A stretch of DNA of 64,000 nt, from contig NC_052619.1 in the NCBI RefSeq assembly GCF_016545825.1, forward strand, positions 51,572,933-51,636,932, written 5' to 3'. This stretch comes from Eucalyptus grandis. Its lineage: Eukaryota; Streptophyta; Magnoliopsida; Myrtales; Myrtaceae. Both the position numbers and the translations under genes were made by a program. Position 1 is the stretch's first letter. Every line of letters begins with the position of its first letter. Shown here piece after piece: positions 22,245 through 35,892 of this stretch. Below the pieces are notes generated by a model that saw only the letters and a list, made by a program, of their open reading frames with translations, did no database searches and was not told the DNA's origin.

Positions 22245-23212
22245 AAGTTACTTCTTAGTTGTTCTGTCTTCTGTTACTCGTTTGAAGCAGTTTTCTCGTT
22301 TTTTTTTTATGTGAGTGGACGTGTTTCGAGCTTCATATGCGGAGGGTTCGCATAAGGGATGTACATTATTCATACTTTGGGTGTGTTATTATGTGACTTT
22401 GACAATTCGCAGTCGTAATAAAATCTTTATCTTATACGAGCCCTGTGCCAAGCAGAGCAGTAGGCTACAATAATCTGTGATTGGCATTGATTGTACCAAG
22501 CAGCTCCGGCTCTCCTTCAGAAGATGCAGCTTTGAGATTTGCACGTTATAGAACATGTTATATCAGTGGATGGTGACTCTAGATCCAGATCAAAATTGAT
22601 TTAATTAGTGATAATGGATGAAGTCTCCCAAGTCTGGCTCGATGCTATAGGTTTTCTGACGATTGATCGAAAAAGCAAAACCAGAAAACCGAAAAAGCGC
22701 TGCAACATAAGTTAAACTGCGATTAGAGAAAAAAGTAAGGCATCCTACGGTAAACCTGCTAATTTAAGACATGAATCACATGTTTGCTTCCCGTATAATG
22801 CCAATATATTTCATCTTTCGCCTCAGAGAGATAATGCAGCCTGATTTATATTGCTTTTCCTTCCCAAAAGCAACTAAAAGTCGCTCAGCAGGGTTTTCGA
22901 AGCATAGCTTCGCTATATGCAAGCGATTGGTTCGCCACATTCATACATATGTATGCAACAGAGAAACTAACAACTGGAATATACGAGTTCAACTAGTGAA
23001 ACAACGCTCAAAAGCCACAACCCTCAAATAAGAGAATACTAGATCAATTCATGTCCATCAAACTGATAACCAAACCAAAGAAGTTGACATATTATCCATA
23101 CCAATTCCATCCATCAGCAGACATTATTACCCAAACATAAAGCCAAACATTAGAACCGACCAAACTTAGATAAACACAGAGCTTGACTCGATGAAAACTT
23201 TTCGCAAGAGAC
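22245..23212. other. NRX1-B and polyubiquitin 3' ends, converging
   Basis: 22245-22640 matches NRX1-A 3' DNA (ATTTGCA, GTGCCAA, GGTGACTCTA phrases). 22650-23212 should contain the 3' UTR of the minus-strand polyubiquitin gene. The two genes are tail to tail. No further ORF is supported. Confidence 0.6.
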
Positions 23213-25499
<2,287 letters not shown>

Positions 25500-25595
25500 C
25501 TTGAGGCTTGAAGGAGGAAGGAGAGAGACCGCTCGAGAGAGAGAAAGAGAGAGAGAGAGATTGCTGAGAGATCGAAGGAGGAGGTTCGGGATGAA
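25500..25595 (-). other. Polyubiquitin 5' untranslated exon
   Basis: The minus-strand leader between the TATA box (25621-25627) and the intron donor contains a long CT-rich (plus-strand GA) run at about 25537-25562 and the CAATCTCTCTCT type of plant leader. The exact transcription start is estimated from the TATA spacing. Confidence 0.6.
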
Positions 25596-25620
25596 GATTC
25601 TCGATCTGGTTTCTGGTCGA

Positions 25621-25627
25621 TTTTATA
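25621..25627 (-). promoter_or_regulatory. TATA box of the polyubiquitin gene
   Basis: TATAAAA on the minus strand, about 30 bp before the inferred start of the leader exon. Only about 90 bp separate it from the LINE poly-A tract at 25717-25735. Confidence 0.75.
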
Positions 25628-25715
25628 GGTCTTTTCTCCTCTCGGGGAGATGCCTTCTGGAGTCTGGACCAATGGTTTGGAATTGGGTGACTTTTGGATG
25701 ACAAAATATTTGGAA

Positions 25716-26110
25716 TTTTTTTTTTTTTTTTTTTTGGTACGAAAAAGGGCAGAAGCCTAATACAAAAATTTAACGTCGCAGCTCTAGTTATCCCTATTTT
25801 ATCTGCTGATAAAACATGAAGTAACTTTATATAGGAGGTAATGAAAAGAAGCTAGTAACTAAGCGCTTATGGATTTTCTTCTCGAGAGTTATGTTGCACT
25901 TTAAACTCAAAGTGAAAGGGCCCTATAGCCTTTTGATATCTTTAAGCAAAATAGGATTGGCATTATCAATCATCAACTCCGAATTAAGAAGATTAGCAAT
26001 GGCTTTCAGAGTCGATCTCAATTATAATCTTATAAAATCCAAGTTGTTTTGTGAAGTTGATTCTCAATTACAAAGCCCAAAGTTCTGCTCGTGTTGATGA
26101 ACATATTTAT
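25716..26110 (-). mobile_element. 5'-truncated LINE relic 1 (3' end with poly-A)
   Basis: On the minus strand a poly-A of about 20 nt (plus-strand T run, 25717-25735) follows a 3' UTR ending GGCTTCTGCCCTTTTTCGTA. Upstream of it a broken RNase H-like reading (KQLGFYKIIIEIDSES near 26050) is seen, with stops. This is the layout of plant L1-type LINE 3' ends. No matching target duplication could be assigned. It sits immediately upstream of the polyubiquitin TATA box. Confidence 0.6.
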
Positions 26111-27069
26111 ACAAATGCAGCAAAACCACTAATTCGGTGCCCCCTTTGTTTCTAAATAAACCCTTTGCACCATCAAGTCCTAGATTGCCTTTAAAGGCCT
26201 CATAAGTATATGGTTCAATCTACAGGGTAGGTGGAGGATTCCATCTAACTAAAATTGGAGACATGCATGATTCACTTAATGTCAAGTTATCATAAATGAA
26301 GCTTTAATAATTTCTTTTGTCTATGACCAAATTACTTGTACTAGATTCGAAGGGAAAACAAAGTTATCCAAGCCATTCTTTAGATCCATGGGCCGAATTC
26401 CATATGGGTGGGCAAATCAATTACTGATGGAATATATTTTGTTAAATACAAACTCATCAAGTTGTGAATTGAAAATGGCAACAACTCTAAGATTTCGAGC
26501 AAAATTTGGAAAGCTAGAGTTTTTTTTTTTTTTTTTTTGGGTCGGGCTAAAGCATTTCATTAAGTAATCAAAGATGAGAGGCCCGATAAAGGCATCATTA
26601 CACAAAAGGTCCCATAAAATTTGTGGAGGTGATAAAACTCAATTCGAAAATAAGTAGTTGTTCTTATGGGCTTTAGCTACCCAATCAAGCAAACGATTGT
26701 GCTCTCTAGAGCAATGGGATATCTGAACATGTGAAAAGGCCTGCATTTTCCTTGCATTTGCGTAAATAGGTTGAACTTCCAACTTAACTTGTGGAACTGG
26801 TCATTACTTTAATAAGTTGCGAACCTCTAACTCAAAGAGAAGTACTTCGTGTCTTTTAGGGTAAAAAAGTTGAGGGCTTCCCAAAGTGCTAGGGTTTCGG
26901 CCATCGAGGAGGAGGCTTTGATTGCTTTAGCCTCTTCCCCCACCATCCTCCCCTCCGAATCATGGCATATGCGAGGCAATAGAATTCTCCAACGAACCGG
27001 GTAAGAATTTTCCATCTATGTTTATCTTCAAGGCTCCTCCCTAGCTGGTGGAATCCATGTTTGAGAGGG

Positions 27070-27868
27070 TTTTGTTGCTCAAGTTGCGGATCTGTCGACT
27101 TCGAGGGATTTCACTATGAGTAGCTTACGAGGTTTCGTGATCTTCTTACTTTGCCCTCCGCACCAAGACATCCTTCCATTTTCTGGCACTCTATGGCTCA
27201 TGTCTCGCTCATCTCTCAGTCTAAGGCGCCGCTTTCCATTCATCGCACTTGCTTTCCTTTCGGATCGACCATCCTTTCGACTTCCTCCAGTCGGGTTACC
27301 GTGTTCGCTGGTCGCCGTTCGGCCCACCGGTCATTGATCCGTCTACTTCGCTCTCGGCTTCACCAATAATTTGATGGTTATCATTGCCGAGTTGAGAGGG
27401 TCGATTTCTCGAGATTCGAATCCGCCTAACTTGACGTCAGGTCCTCCAACATGCGGCTTCTTGGGTTTCGATTTGTGAAGGGATCGCTTGTTCTCTTTCG
27501 CTTCCTCCCGTCTGGATTCGGAGTTCGCAACTCACCGTTCGCCTCCGGTCCTTGATTCCCTCGTTGTACACGACTTCACCAGTAAGTTGAGGTTAGAGGT
27601 GCTAGGCCAAGAGTGCTGCGTCTCGCCGTCGTGCTCACGCCTTCCACTCTGCTCCGACGCCACTCTACTACCAGGCTCGGGCTCACCACACAACCTTGAT
27701 CTCATGTTTCCTCTCCACTCATCTACCCCGTTTCGCAAACCATCATCACCTCCACCTGTTCTTGCATACGAGTCATAGGTTGTTGCTCCTCACCCGATCT
27801 CTGTTTCCCACTGTCTCAACTCGCATTAGTCTCGTTAATTTCCGTGTTTGATTTCTCTATTTTTCAGG
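27070..27868. other. Unexplained 0.8-kb segment inside LINE relic 2
   Basis: It lies between the zf-RVT side and the RNase H side of the LINE, where only a short linker is expected. It is C/T-rich on + with recurrent CTTCCTCC and TCGGATTCG-like phrases. It has short ORFs on both strands (27488-27778 +, 27532-27738 -) but no recognisable domain, and no terminal repeats were identified. It could be another insertion, perhaps part of another LINE's leader region. Confidence 0.4.
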
Positions 27869-28947
27869 TTCGGCTTCTCCATTATCTTTGGATCCACCCT
27901 TCCTTGGATTCCACTTGTGATAGCTTTTGAGGACCGCTTGTCTTTGAATCGATGATGGCCACGCCTCTAGTTTTCTACTCCCGGGAAGACGCCCGATTTC
28001 GGGCCTTACATATTCCACAACATTACAGACCACCATGTGTAGGTTTGGAGGGTTCGTTGTCTTCTTTTTGAGTTGACAAAACCATTCTTCTATCCTTGTC
28101 AAGCCTGACGTGAAATTTTAATGTTCAGCTCAGTGTCCCAAATTTGTCTTGTCCATGGACACAGCAAGAATAGATGTTCAACCGTTTCCCTGTCAAAATT
28201 GCATAATGGGCACATGGGGTCAGGTAATATTTTCCCTTCCAAAACGGAGGTTATCTTTTGTTGGGAGAGCATGTTGCATAAATTCCACATAATTTTTTTT
28301 TTTTATCTTGGGTGGGGTGTGCAAATTCCAAATGTCTTTCTAGAGTGAGGGGGAGGTTGAAAAGAAGTTGTAGCCTGATTCTCTTAAACTTGTGCTTTAT
28401 CCTCCTTGACGTAGTTATACGCACTTTTCACTGTATATTTGCCTGCCTGCGTGCCAGTCCATACAAGTTGATCCGTTTCTATTTGGGGCTTAATAGGAAT
28501 AGTCATAATTTCTTCAGCTAACTATTCATCAAAGTGTGCTGCTATTTTAACTTCATCCCATCTCCCTTGCTCTTTGTCTATGATTTCTGAGACTAAAGAA
28601 GGTTCATTAACATGCATTGGACCCTCAATAATGCCTCTGTGCAGCCATTTATCCTCCCTGATTTTAATCTTAGATCAATCTCCTACTTTCCACATGATTT
28701 TAGGTGATATAGAATCTCTCCCTAGGACCCGGCTTCTCCATCCCCATGAAGGTCGAATGTCATTTATTGCATGCCAAAATCCATGTATGGATAATTATAC
28801 CCCTTGAATAATCTGCCCCAAGAGAAGATGGTTGTTGTACCCGCCGCCATACTTACTTCCTAACATTGCTCTATTAAAAGAGAGAAAATTTCTAAAACCC
28901 GCATACCACCTCTATCTTTTTTGATTTTCAATAAATCCCATCTCTTC

Positions 28948-30876
28948 TGGGGGTGAGCGGTTCCGGTTCCTGGTTCGGTTCCGTCTCGGGAACTGAACCT
29001 ACCCTCATAGGTTCCTCAATTTTTGGAACACTGAACCTACCCGTCAAAATCGAACACGGAACCTACCCGTCACAGTTCCGGTTTGCCCAGTTCCAACAGT
29101 TCTTTTTTTTTTTTTTTTTCATTTTCAGAAAGGGAGCGTGAATATCCGAAAGCCGAAATAATTCATAGTTGGCCCTCCATTTTGTACTAGCCAATACATA
29201 GCAATGTGAATCTTTTACATTTGAATAGACAACTAAATTTATAGTTCTTCATTCTCTAATATATAATTTGGTAATTCAACGTCGGCGAAACTTTAAAGGT
29301 GTTGAGCGGTTGTTGGAGCATCGAAAACAATAGCTGAACAAAAGTGAAAAAAGAAAGAAAGAAATGAAATAACAGAGAATATGGAGTTAGGTCAATTTTA
29401 AGTCGGCATGCGAGGTTAGGACACAGCATTTACCAATAGCCATATCTAAAATTTTTGAAAAATTAATGAAAGAATGAGCTGATATAAAAAGAGAGAAGCG
29501 ATATTTCTCCCCATTTTCTTCCCCTTTCATTATTGTCGGGGTATCTACGTTAGCCTTACGCATGATATTAAATTCTTTTGGAGAAATAGCCTTACGCATG
29601 ATGTTAAATTCATCTCTTCCAGCGGTTCTGAATTAACGTAATCAAGTTCCTCGGGAAGGAGCTTGACCTCTCCCCCAGTGACGCCCGATGTTGGCGAGAG
29701 ATTTAGGAGCAAAAGCAGAGCCTCAAGGAGACGTCAGATCACGATGAAGAAGATGGAGGCCGAGGCGGAGCGCAAGGAGTCGGAGATCTCCGCGCGAGAA
29801 GGAAGCTCGACGAGCTCGTCTCCGAGAACCGGGTCGTCGGAGAAGAAGCTCAACGCGAGCGGCGTCTCGCCCTCGTTCGACGGCTTCAAGCTCACGTCGT
29901 TGAGCCCGACCCACTGCCCAAGTCCTCCACTACACCTTACGATCCGTGAGGCACTGCAAAGCCATGGCTCACAAGATGGAGGCGGCGAACCGGAACCTCG
30001 GCAGAGGCCATCCGATTCATCGAGCCGCAAGCGAGGTTCGCACACCCGGCCACCGGCAAGTTCCCCATCGAATCGTTCGTGGCGGATCGATCTTCGAGGG
30101 AGGTCCGGCCACAGTGAGCACTGTGATGGCGGCTTCGCGACGAACACACGAGTCTCACGGCACCAACGGCGGCACGGACGGCGCGGCGAAGATCGGGCGG
30201 CGGTCGCGGCTCAGCCCACGGCCAAGGGGGAAGAGCTCGGTTCAGCGGAGGCGATGGCGGTTGAAGCAACAACGGCCCGGACAGCCGAGCGGCGGTGGCA
30301 GGGGTGGTGATGGTGGCTTGAGACGGCGGCGGCGGCTCACGGCGGCGAGGGGTAACGCAGATTCGCGCGACAGCTCGTCGGCCTCAACGCGGAACGGCTC
30401 ATCGGACAAATGGTGGGTGGTGGTGGTTCGGTGGCCAAGAGATGGTGGTGAGTAGGAGTGGGGGAGGCGGCGGTGTGGTGGTGGGTGAAGCAGCAGCCAG
30501 CAAGAGGAGGAGGAAGAAGAAGAAGAAGAAGAAGAAGAAGAAGAGTGGGGTCTCGCCGAGAGGGGGAAAGAGGAGAGAGAAGAAGAAGAAAAAGTTGGGG
30601 GCGAAGTGACGTGAGGACGAGAGTGAAAAGTGGAGAAAAGAAAGAGAGAGAGAGAGAAAGAGGAGGGGGAAGAATCGCGGGGGAAATCATGCGGGAAGCT
30701 ATGGTTTTTTTTCTTAGAATTGTGACCGGTTCCGGTTCCGATTCTTATGGGAACCGGAATCGAACGCCGGTTCCCAGAAAAGGAAACTGCACCGGTGTCT
30801 TAGGGAACCGGAACCGAACCTAACCCTCTGGTTCGGTTCCCCGGTTCTGCTCTACCCGGAACCATGCTCACCCCTA
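28948..30876. mobile_element. Non-autonomous hAT-like transposon carrying a gene fragment (Pack-type)
   Basis: Terminal inverted repeats: the left end is TGGGGGTGAGCGGTTCCGG and the right end, reversed, is TAGGGGTGAGCATGGTTCC. Perfect 8-bp target duplications ATCTCTTC lie at 28940-28947 and 30877-30884; 8 bp is the hAT hallmark. Both ends carry clustered GGTTCC/GGAACC motifs (28958-29100 and 30725-30865), like the subterminal transposase-binding repeats of hAT elements. No transposase is encoded. The interior (about 29690-30700) is GC-rich and contains a fragment of a DUF641-family gene. It is inserted in LINE relic 2. Confidence 0.85.
29740..30105 (+). pseudogene. Captured DUF641 (GIL1/IRKI-like) gene fragment inside the hAT element
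   Basis: Reading across frames gives KKMEAEAERKESEIS, then RKLDELVSENRVV, then KKLNASGVSPSFDGF, then VLHYTLRSVR, KAMAHKMEAANRNLG, then EAIRFIEPQARFAHPATGKF followed by PIESFV. The order and spacing match the coiled-coil to DUF641 region of plant GIL1/IRKI proteins (L..T+RSVR.FVK.M...ME.A.WNL, then IEP...FA, then ESFV), as I remember the family. At least three frameshifts break it. Its GC content is far above the AT-rich flanks, which fits capture from a host exon. Later GC-rich DNA up to 30700 is unassigned. Confidence 0.65.
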
Positions 30877-31330
30877 ATCTCTTCCAATGAATGCCTTCTT
30901 TTTTCATTAGTCTTCCACCAAATGAAGCAATTTTCTGTTCAATGGCCTTGCAAATAGATAATGGGATTTTAAATACGAGACATAGCATATTGAGGTAGTG
31001 CTTGAATCATTGTTTTCAACAAGACTTCTTTTCCAAATTTTAGAGAGCAAACTCCTTCAACTTTCCTAATTTTGAACCGATTCTCCAAAGGACCCCATGC
31101 AAATATTTGTTTTTCGACTCTCCCAATCCGAGGAATACCTAGATATTTGCTAGTTTAAAAAATAATAGGAACTCTCAATTCCCTTTGCCATATTATTTTT
31201 CAATGTTTGAGGGGGCAGCCCTTGCTGAAAAATATGCCTGATTTGTTTAAATTAATCTCTTGTCCAGCAGCTAGACAATATTGATTCAGAATCATAGCCA
31301 GGTTCGACATTCTAGAATGGTATGGAAAGG

Positions 31331-31998
31331 TAGAGTTTATGGCAGAAAAAGTGTTGTAGTACGGGATAATGTATTTAATGTCTTACCTTCTTAAGTTAAC
31401 TTGTTTCAATTGCTCCATATCTTAGACCACTTCTTTCTTGTTGCGTGAAGCCTTGGAGGAAAATTTGCTACATTTGTTAACATGTCCTTTTGCCCAAATT
31501 TTGTAGAGATAGAGCCCATTGGGTATTATCTCATTTGCTTGGAACTTTAGGGTCTCAAGAAGAGACAATGAGACGCTTTCTTGATCTAGGAAACATCATA
31601 GAGAATGAGATTGAGTGCAAGCTCTTCACCCTTTACAATTCTTTTTGCACTAGAACATGGCATTATTAGAGAATGCAAAAAGTTATATGATCATATTATT
31701 CTAGTTCATTCCCAATATAAGATTTCATGAAATATTTGAATATGTTTAGGAAGGAGATTAGATATGAATTAAATCAAGAATCAGATTTTATTGGAGTAAG
31801 GACAAACTCTTGTATTCCTTTCCAAACTAGGTTTGAAGTTTGAAGATAGATGGCGCATGGAAGGATAAAAAGGGGCCATAGGTATAATTACATGATTAGA
31901 TGAGGTTCAGTGCGTTGAAGCATGAACAAGACGAGGAAGATGGAACTCGCCCACGAAAGTGGAAGCGCATCTCCTCTTCTTGCACGGAGTTAGCTTTA
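31331..31998. other. Intergenic AT-rich stretch
   Basis: No ORF, repeat or RNA gene recognised between the LINE 5' truncation point and the MITE at 31999. Confidence 0.5.
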
Positions 31999-32962
31999 GG
32001 CCCCGTTTGTGACATACTGAATAGCTGGGATCGATTCTCGATTTTTTGTTCCTAGAATCAGGTTGGGACGAGAATCGCGTTTGGTAAAATTTTTGTTCCT
32101 AGAATCAGTTTGGGAGTAGATTTGAGAATAAAAAAAGTTGATTCTGCGTCCGAGAATAAAAAAGAATCAAACAATAAAACTCTTCTTCTTTCCTTCCGCC
32201 ATCCCCGCGACCGTCGCCTACCGCCGGCCGCCCGCCGCCGCGCCCGCTCGCCCGCCGCCCCACTACAACCCGCCGTCGGTCACCGGCCGCGGTCTGTGAG
32301 CTCGCCCAGCCACTCGCGAGCCTTGCCGGGCTGGCGAGCTCGCCCGTCCACCGGGCGAGGTGAGCCCGCTAGCCACCGGCGGGCTCGCCTAGCCTAACGG
32401 TGGCCGAGGCGGGCTCGCCTTGTTCAACCCCTGAGGCCCGCTCACAGTCCACCGGGCCGGGCTCACCTAGCCCACGTGGCCGGGCAAGCCTCGCCTAGCC
32501 CAGCCCTAGCGAGGCCCGCCTCGTCCACCGGCGACGCTCGCGGGTTGGGCGAGCTCGCCTGCACTGTCGGCGAGGCTCTACGACCGGCGCGGGCGGCCCC
32601 GAGGGTCTAAGCAACACTCGGTGAGAGGTCGCCGGCCTCAGACGGTCGTCGTCGGTCCCGACGGCCACAAGAAGAAGAAGAAAATAGGAGAAAAGGAAAA
32701 AAAGAAAAGAAAAAAAGAAAAAGAAAAGGAAAAAGGTATAAAAAAGAAGAAAAAAAGTACAAAAGTACAAAAATTATTTAAAAATAAAAAAATAATTTGA
32801 ACATAATCAATGAACACGTTATCAAACGCAATTCTATTCTAGAATCGAAATTTTAGACGCTTACAAAACACGTTCTTTTACTCATAATCGATTTTAACGA
32901 ATAAAAATAATCATTTCTTGTCGAAATCAGTTCCCGAGAATGTAATCGTTCTAAACGCGCCC
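31999..32962. mobile_element. PIF/Harbinger-like MITE with GC-rich core, copy 2
   Basis: The left end GGCCCCGTTTGTGACATAC and the reversed right end GGGCGCGTTTAGAACGATTA resemble each other and the ends of the element at 55523. TTCCTAGAATCAG occurs twice near the left end (about 32071 and 32098). The GC-rich core (32200-32650) consists of GGCGAGCTCGCC-like phrases, then a purine tract (32670-32770). The left flank has TTA, but no equal triplet is seen at the right, so the target duplication is not confirmed. The ORFs within are compositional. Confidence 0.6.
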
Positions 32963-35142
32963 TGGGCTCGACATCCATAAAGCGTTTTCAAAAGTAATTG
33001 CAAAGTATTAATTGATGTTATTTAACAAAAGAGCTTTGCCCTTAGTGTATTCATCCTTTTGTCTTGAACTCTCATATTCTTCTTTTTTCTTTCTTCTTTT
33101 TAAATGATCTCCCCTCTATACTTAAAAATATAGTATTAGTGAAGTTTTCTTTATTTTATTATCTTAATGGTTCTAAATTCCTCGTAATATTGGGACTGCT
33201 TTTGATGGAATGGAAGGTTCGTTTTAGGGGGAAAAGTCGACAAAAGCACCTTTGAGACTCCTCTCCAAATATTTACGACAAAAAAAAAACAGAAAACTCT
33301 CAAAAAAAAAATCCAAATGAAAAGAACTGCAAAATATAGGTAACAAGAAATAGCAATATTAAAAAGTCCAGACCTAAGCAAATTCTTAAAAGCTTCCTCT
33401 TGGTTTTCATCTAGATTTCAAGATCACTTGAATATAAAGCAACTAGAAGGTGTTCCTTCTTGGTAGAGAAGAAAATGATCCAAGGGAATTAGGGGCATAA
33501 GATGTATGGACATTGACACGTTAAAAATAAAGACCACATCCGTAGAGCCTGTCAGTCTCCATATATCAAATAGATAGGCTGTGGAGGCCATTGTAGAAGC
33601 AAAAGCTCCCTTCCTTTGGTGAGGTTGTGTAACCGAACACCAAGGATCCAAAAAAAGGCCCTTGTTTTTCAATACGAGTAACAAGATATCATATAATATT
33701 AAAGGGCGGCGCTATTTTTACTCATTGTATAACTAAACCCACCCCTATTTTCACTAAAAAGACAATATCATCCTCAATTTCATTTGCAATCTAAAGTGAT
33801 AGCTCCAAATTTATTTACTTTCCTTCCTTTTTTAGTTTGTATTATTATGTGTAAGATCTAATAGTCATAATTAAGAATGTCACATGCTTGTTTTTGTTTA
33901 TGGTTTTTCGTCAAACTTGAACTTATAGATATTTAGAAAATAAAAGTAGTCTCTTCTACATCACCGCTCTTATAAAAAACTCATCTCTCAAAGCTTACTT
34001 TCTTGGTGACTTTTTATTTTTTAATTTCGTTAGTCTAAAATATACATCAAGTCTTTATATTTATATATCAAAGATTTTTCTTTATTTATTTATTTATTTC
34101 TTAATTACTATTGATGAGATGCTTTGACACGAAACATGTAAGACATTATAGGAGTGTTTAAAACAACACTAAAACATTAACATGATATAGTTATGCACAA
34201 TGATGCATTTGATATTGTTTGTAAATGCTCCGTGAATGATATTCATTTTTATCAATAAAAACAATGAAATTTCCATGGTGTTTTGCAAAAATCTTATTTT
34301 ACACAAAGCTCTAGTATATTTAGATTCCATCTTTTGAAGTTTCATTGATGGGAACATAACTATCAGGGGTGAGAATTGTTTGAAAGTAGAACTTGGAACC
34401 CGTTCGGTGGGAACTTGTATGTTCTAGGTTCTAAGTTATCTAAAGTAGGTTCTAGGTTTTCAAGTTCCAAAAATTAAGAAACCTGTTTTAATGGATAGAT
34501 TTCAATTTTTAGTTGAAGGAACTTGGAATTTGGAACAAGTTTTAATGTTTTTCTTAGCCCATGTTCTATGCAATTCTGCGATATTCCATATCATTCGATG
34601 ATGATGAGTGTATAACTGGAAGACTGTGCCCGAGTTTTCATTTATGATTAAGATTTTTACTTTATTAATATTCATATTTTTCGTGTGTCTAAATATAAGT
34701 TATGATTAGTGAATTGTAATCATTCAAATAACGATATAGGTAGAACACGGATAAGAATTCTATAATCGACCTTGGAACTTGCGATAGATAGACTCTAGGT
34801 TCTAAGGTATGCGAGTTAGGTTCCGGATTTCAAAAATGAGGAACCTATTCTAGTATGGTAGGTTTTATATTCTGGAACTTATAGAACTTGAAACCGCCAT
34901 GTCTAGTTCAAACTAAGCCTCTCACCATCAACATACCAATGCATGTAAGACATATATGCGGGAACATGGGATATTTCAACAACCACAAAATAAGTATTAT
35001 GTTATCCCTGAAGATATTTCACATTTGAGTTTACCAGAAGATCGCTTTATCATTTACTTCAATTTTTTAGTTGTTCTCATTCCTCGTGTTTTAAATTGAA
35101 ATTTCTTGGAGCTCTTTCTTCCTTAGCAGGTATAGCCTTGAA
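32963..35142. other. Gene-free AT-rich DNA
   Basis: No protein family or RNA gene recognised. It contains a probable hAT-like MITE at about 34363-34905. 33690-33790 and 34076-34100 (TTTA repeats) are low complexity. Confidence 0.55.
34363..34905. mobile_element. Possible hAT-like MITE
   Basis: The left end CAGGGGTGAGAATTGTTTGA and the reversed right end CTAGACATGGCGGTTTCAAG are weakly similar. Motifs GGTTCTAGGTT, GGAACTTGGAA and GAACCTA recur inside both ends, as in the hAT element at 28948. No 8-bp duplication was found, so this remains tentative. Confidence 0.4.
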
Positions 35143-35298
35143 GCTCCGTTTGTTTCATGAAATAATTAGTTAATGACAAATGTTTTTATTATCGACAATA
35201 ATTTATGCACTCGTTCATTTATTTTTGTGAATGATACAAATAACCGTTTTTAGGAAAATATTTTTCAAATTATTTATTTTCCGTGAAACAAATACACC
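35143..35298. mobile_element. Short MITE (about 156 bp)
   Basis: The left end GCTCCGTTTGTTTCATGAAA and the reversed right end GGTGTATTTGTTTCACGGAA form imperfect terminal inverted repeats around an AT-rich middle. Related text (GTGATACAAATGATTATTTT, GAAAATATTTTTCAA) is at 9355-9400. No clear target duplication. Confidence 0.6.
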
Positions 35299-35414
35299 AT
35301 AAGATTCTCTTATGCGTTAAAGATCCACAGCTTCCATAAGCATGTCCACCTCGGCTGCTCGTCAATGAATTATTAAGTAAGAAATGTCTGAATTAAGGAG
35401 ACTGTAGTTTGACC

Positions 35415-35514
35415 NNNNNNNNNNNNNNNNNNNNNNNNNNNNNNNNNNNNNNNNNNNNNNNNNNNNNNNNNNNNNNNNNNNNNNNNNNNNNNNNNNNNNN
35501 NNNNNNNNNNNNNN
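35415..35514. other. Assembly gap, exactly 100 N
   Basis: A run of 100 N, the conventional length for a scaffold join of unknown size. Sequence to its right (35515 onwards) is repeated from 59367 onwards, so the join borders duplicated DNA. Confidence 0.99.
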
Positions 35515-35892
35515 TTGTGAGGTGCCCAAAACGAGCTCCAAATTGCATAAAGACCCGACACGAGCCTGTAATTTGAAGAGACAGTCGACGTGACCCCAAG
35601 TTTTTGTATATTTGTAATCTTAACGCATGTATGTTGTGGACCTACTTGGTCGCATCCCATATGCTTGGGTCTGTCATGTTCAATTGGATGTCACCATATC
35701 CAAGTTTGTCATAGCTGTCGACCTAGACTAGGTAAGAACCATCAATTTGCTTCAGTCGGTCGTGAGTAAATTATGAGCTGGGATAAATGCAAGTGAATCT
35801 CAAGTGATGCACTGGAGAAAATATTTGGAAATGCCATCGAACCTCACCTTTTGTCACTTCTGAGTAGTTATTGAATGATCGGGAACGCCTTC
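35515..35892. repeat. Left flank of gypsy element 1, duplicated at 59367-59748
   Basis: This flank is about 95% identical by eye to 59367-59748, differing by scattered substitutions and small indels. It ends in the same target site CCTTC just before the LTR. Since it is host DNA and not part of the element, the similarity means the whole region was duplicated (or assembled twice) after the insertion. Confidence 0.85.

Larger units (their letters stand above)
26520..31330 (-). mobile_element. Degenerate L1-type LINE relic 2, split by a hAT element
   Basis: Read on the minus strand from about 31330, the fragments are in LINE order. The end of the reverse transcriptase has readings like CLAAGQEINLNKSG and KYLGIPRIGRVEKQIFAWG (about 31290-31080), then LLKTMIQALPQYAMS (about 31020). 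These are followed by SLFNRAMLGSKYGGG (about 28890-28840), the zf-RVT motif CPLCNFDRETVEHLFLLCPW (28200-28140), and RNase H readings LKINIDGKF and KASSSMAETLALWEA (27035-26880). The 3' UTR ends GAAATGCTTTAGCCCGACCC plus poly-A at 26537-26520. Many stops and frameshifts: dead, 5'-truncated. A hAT element occupies 28948-30876, and 27070-27868 does not fit the LINE. Confidence 0.75.

Noticed and set aside
30337..30690. Antisense ORF with poly-Leu and poly-Ser stretches in the hAT element
   Set aside because: It is produced by GA/GAA-rich low-complexity DNA; the recognisable gene fragment is on the other strand.
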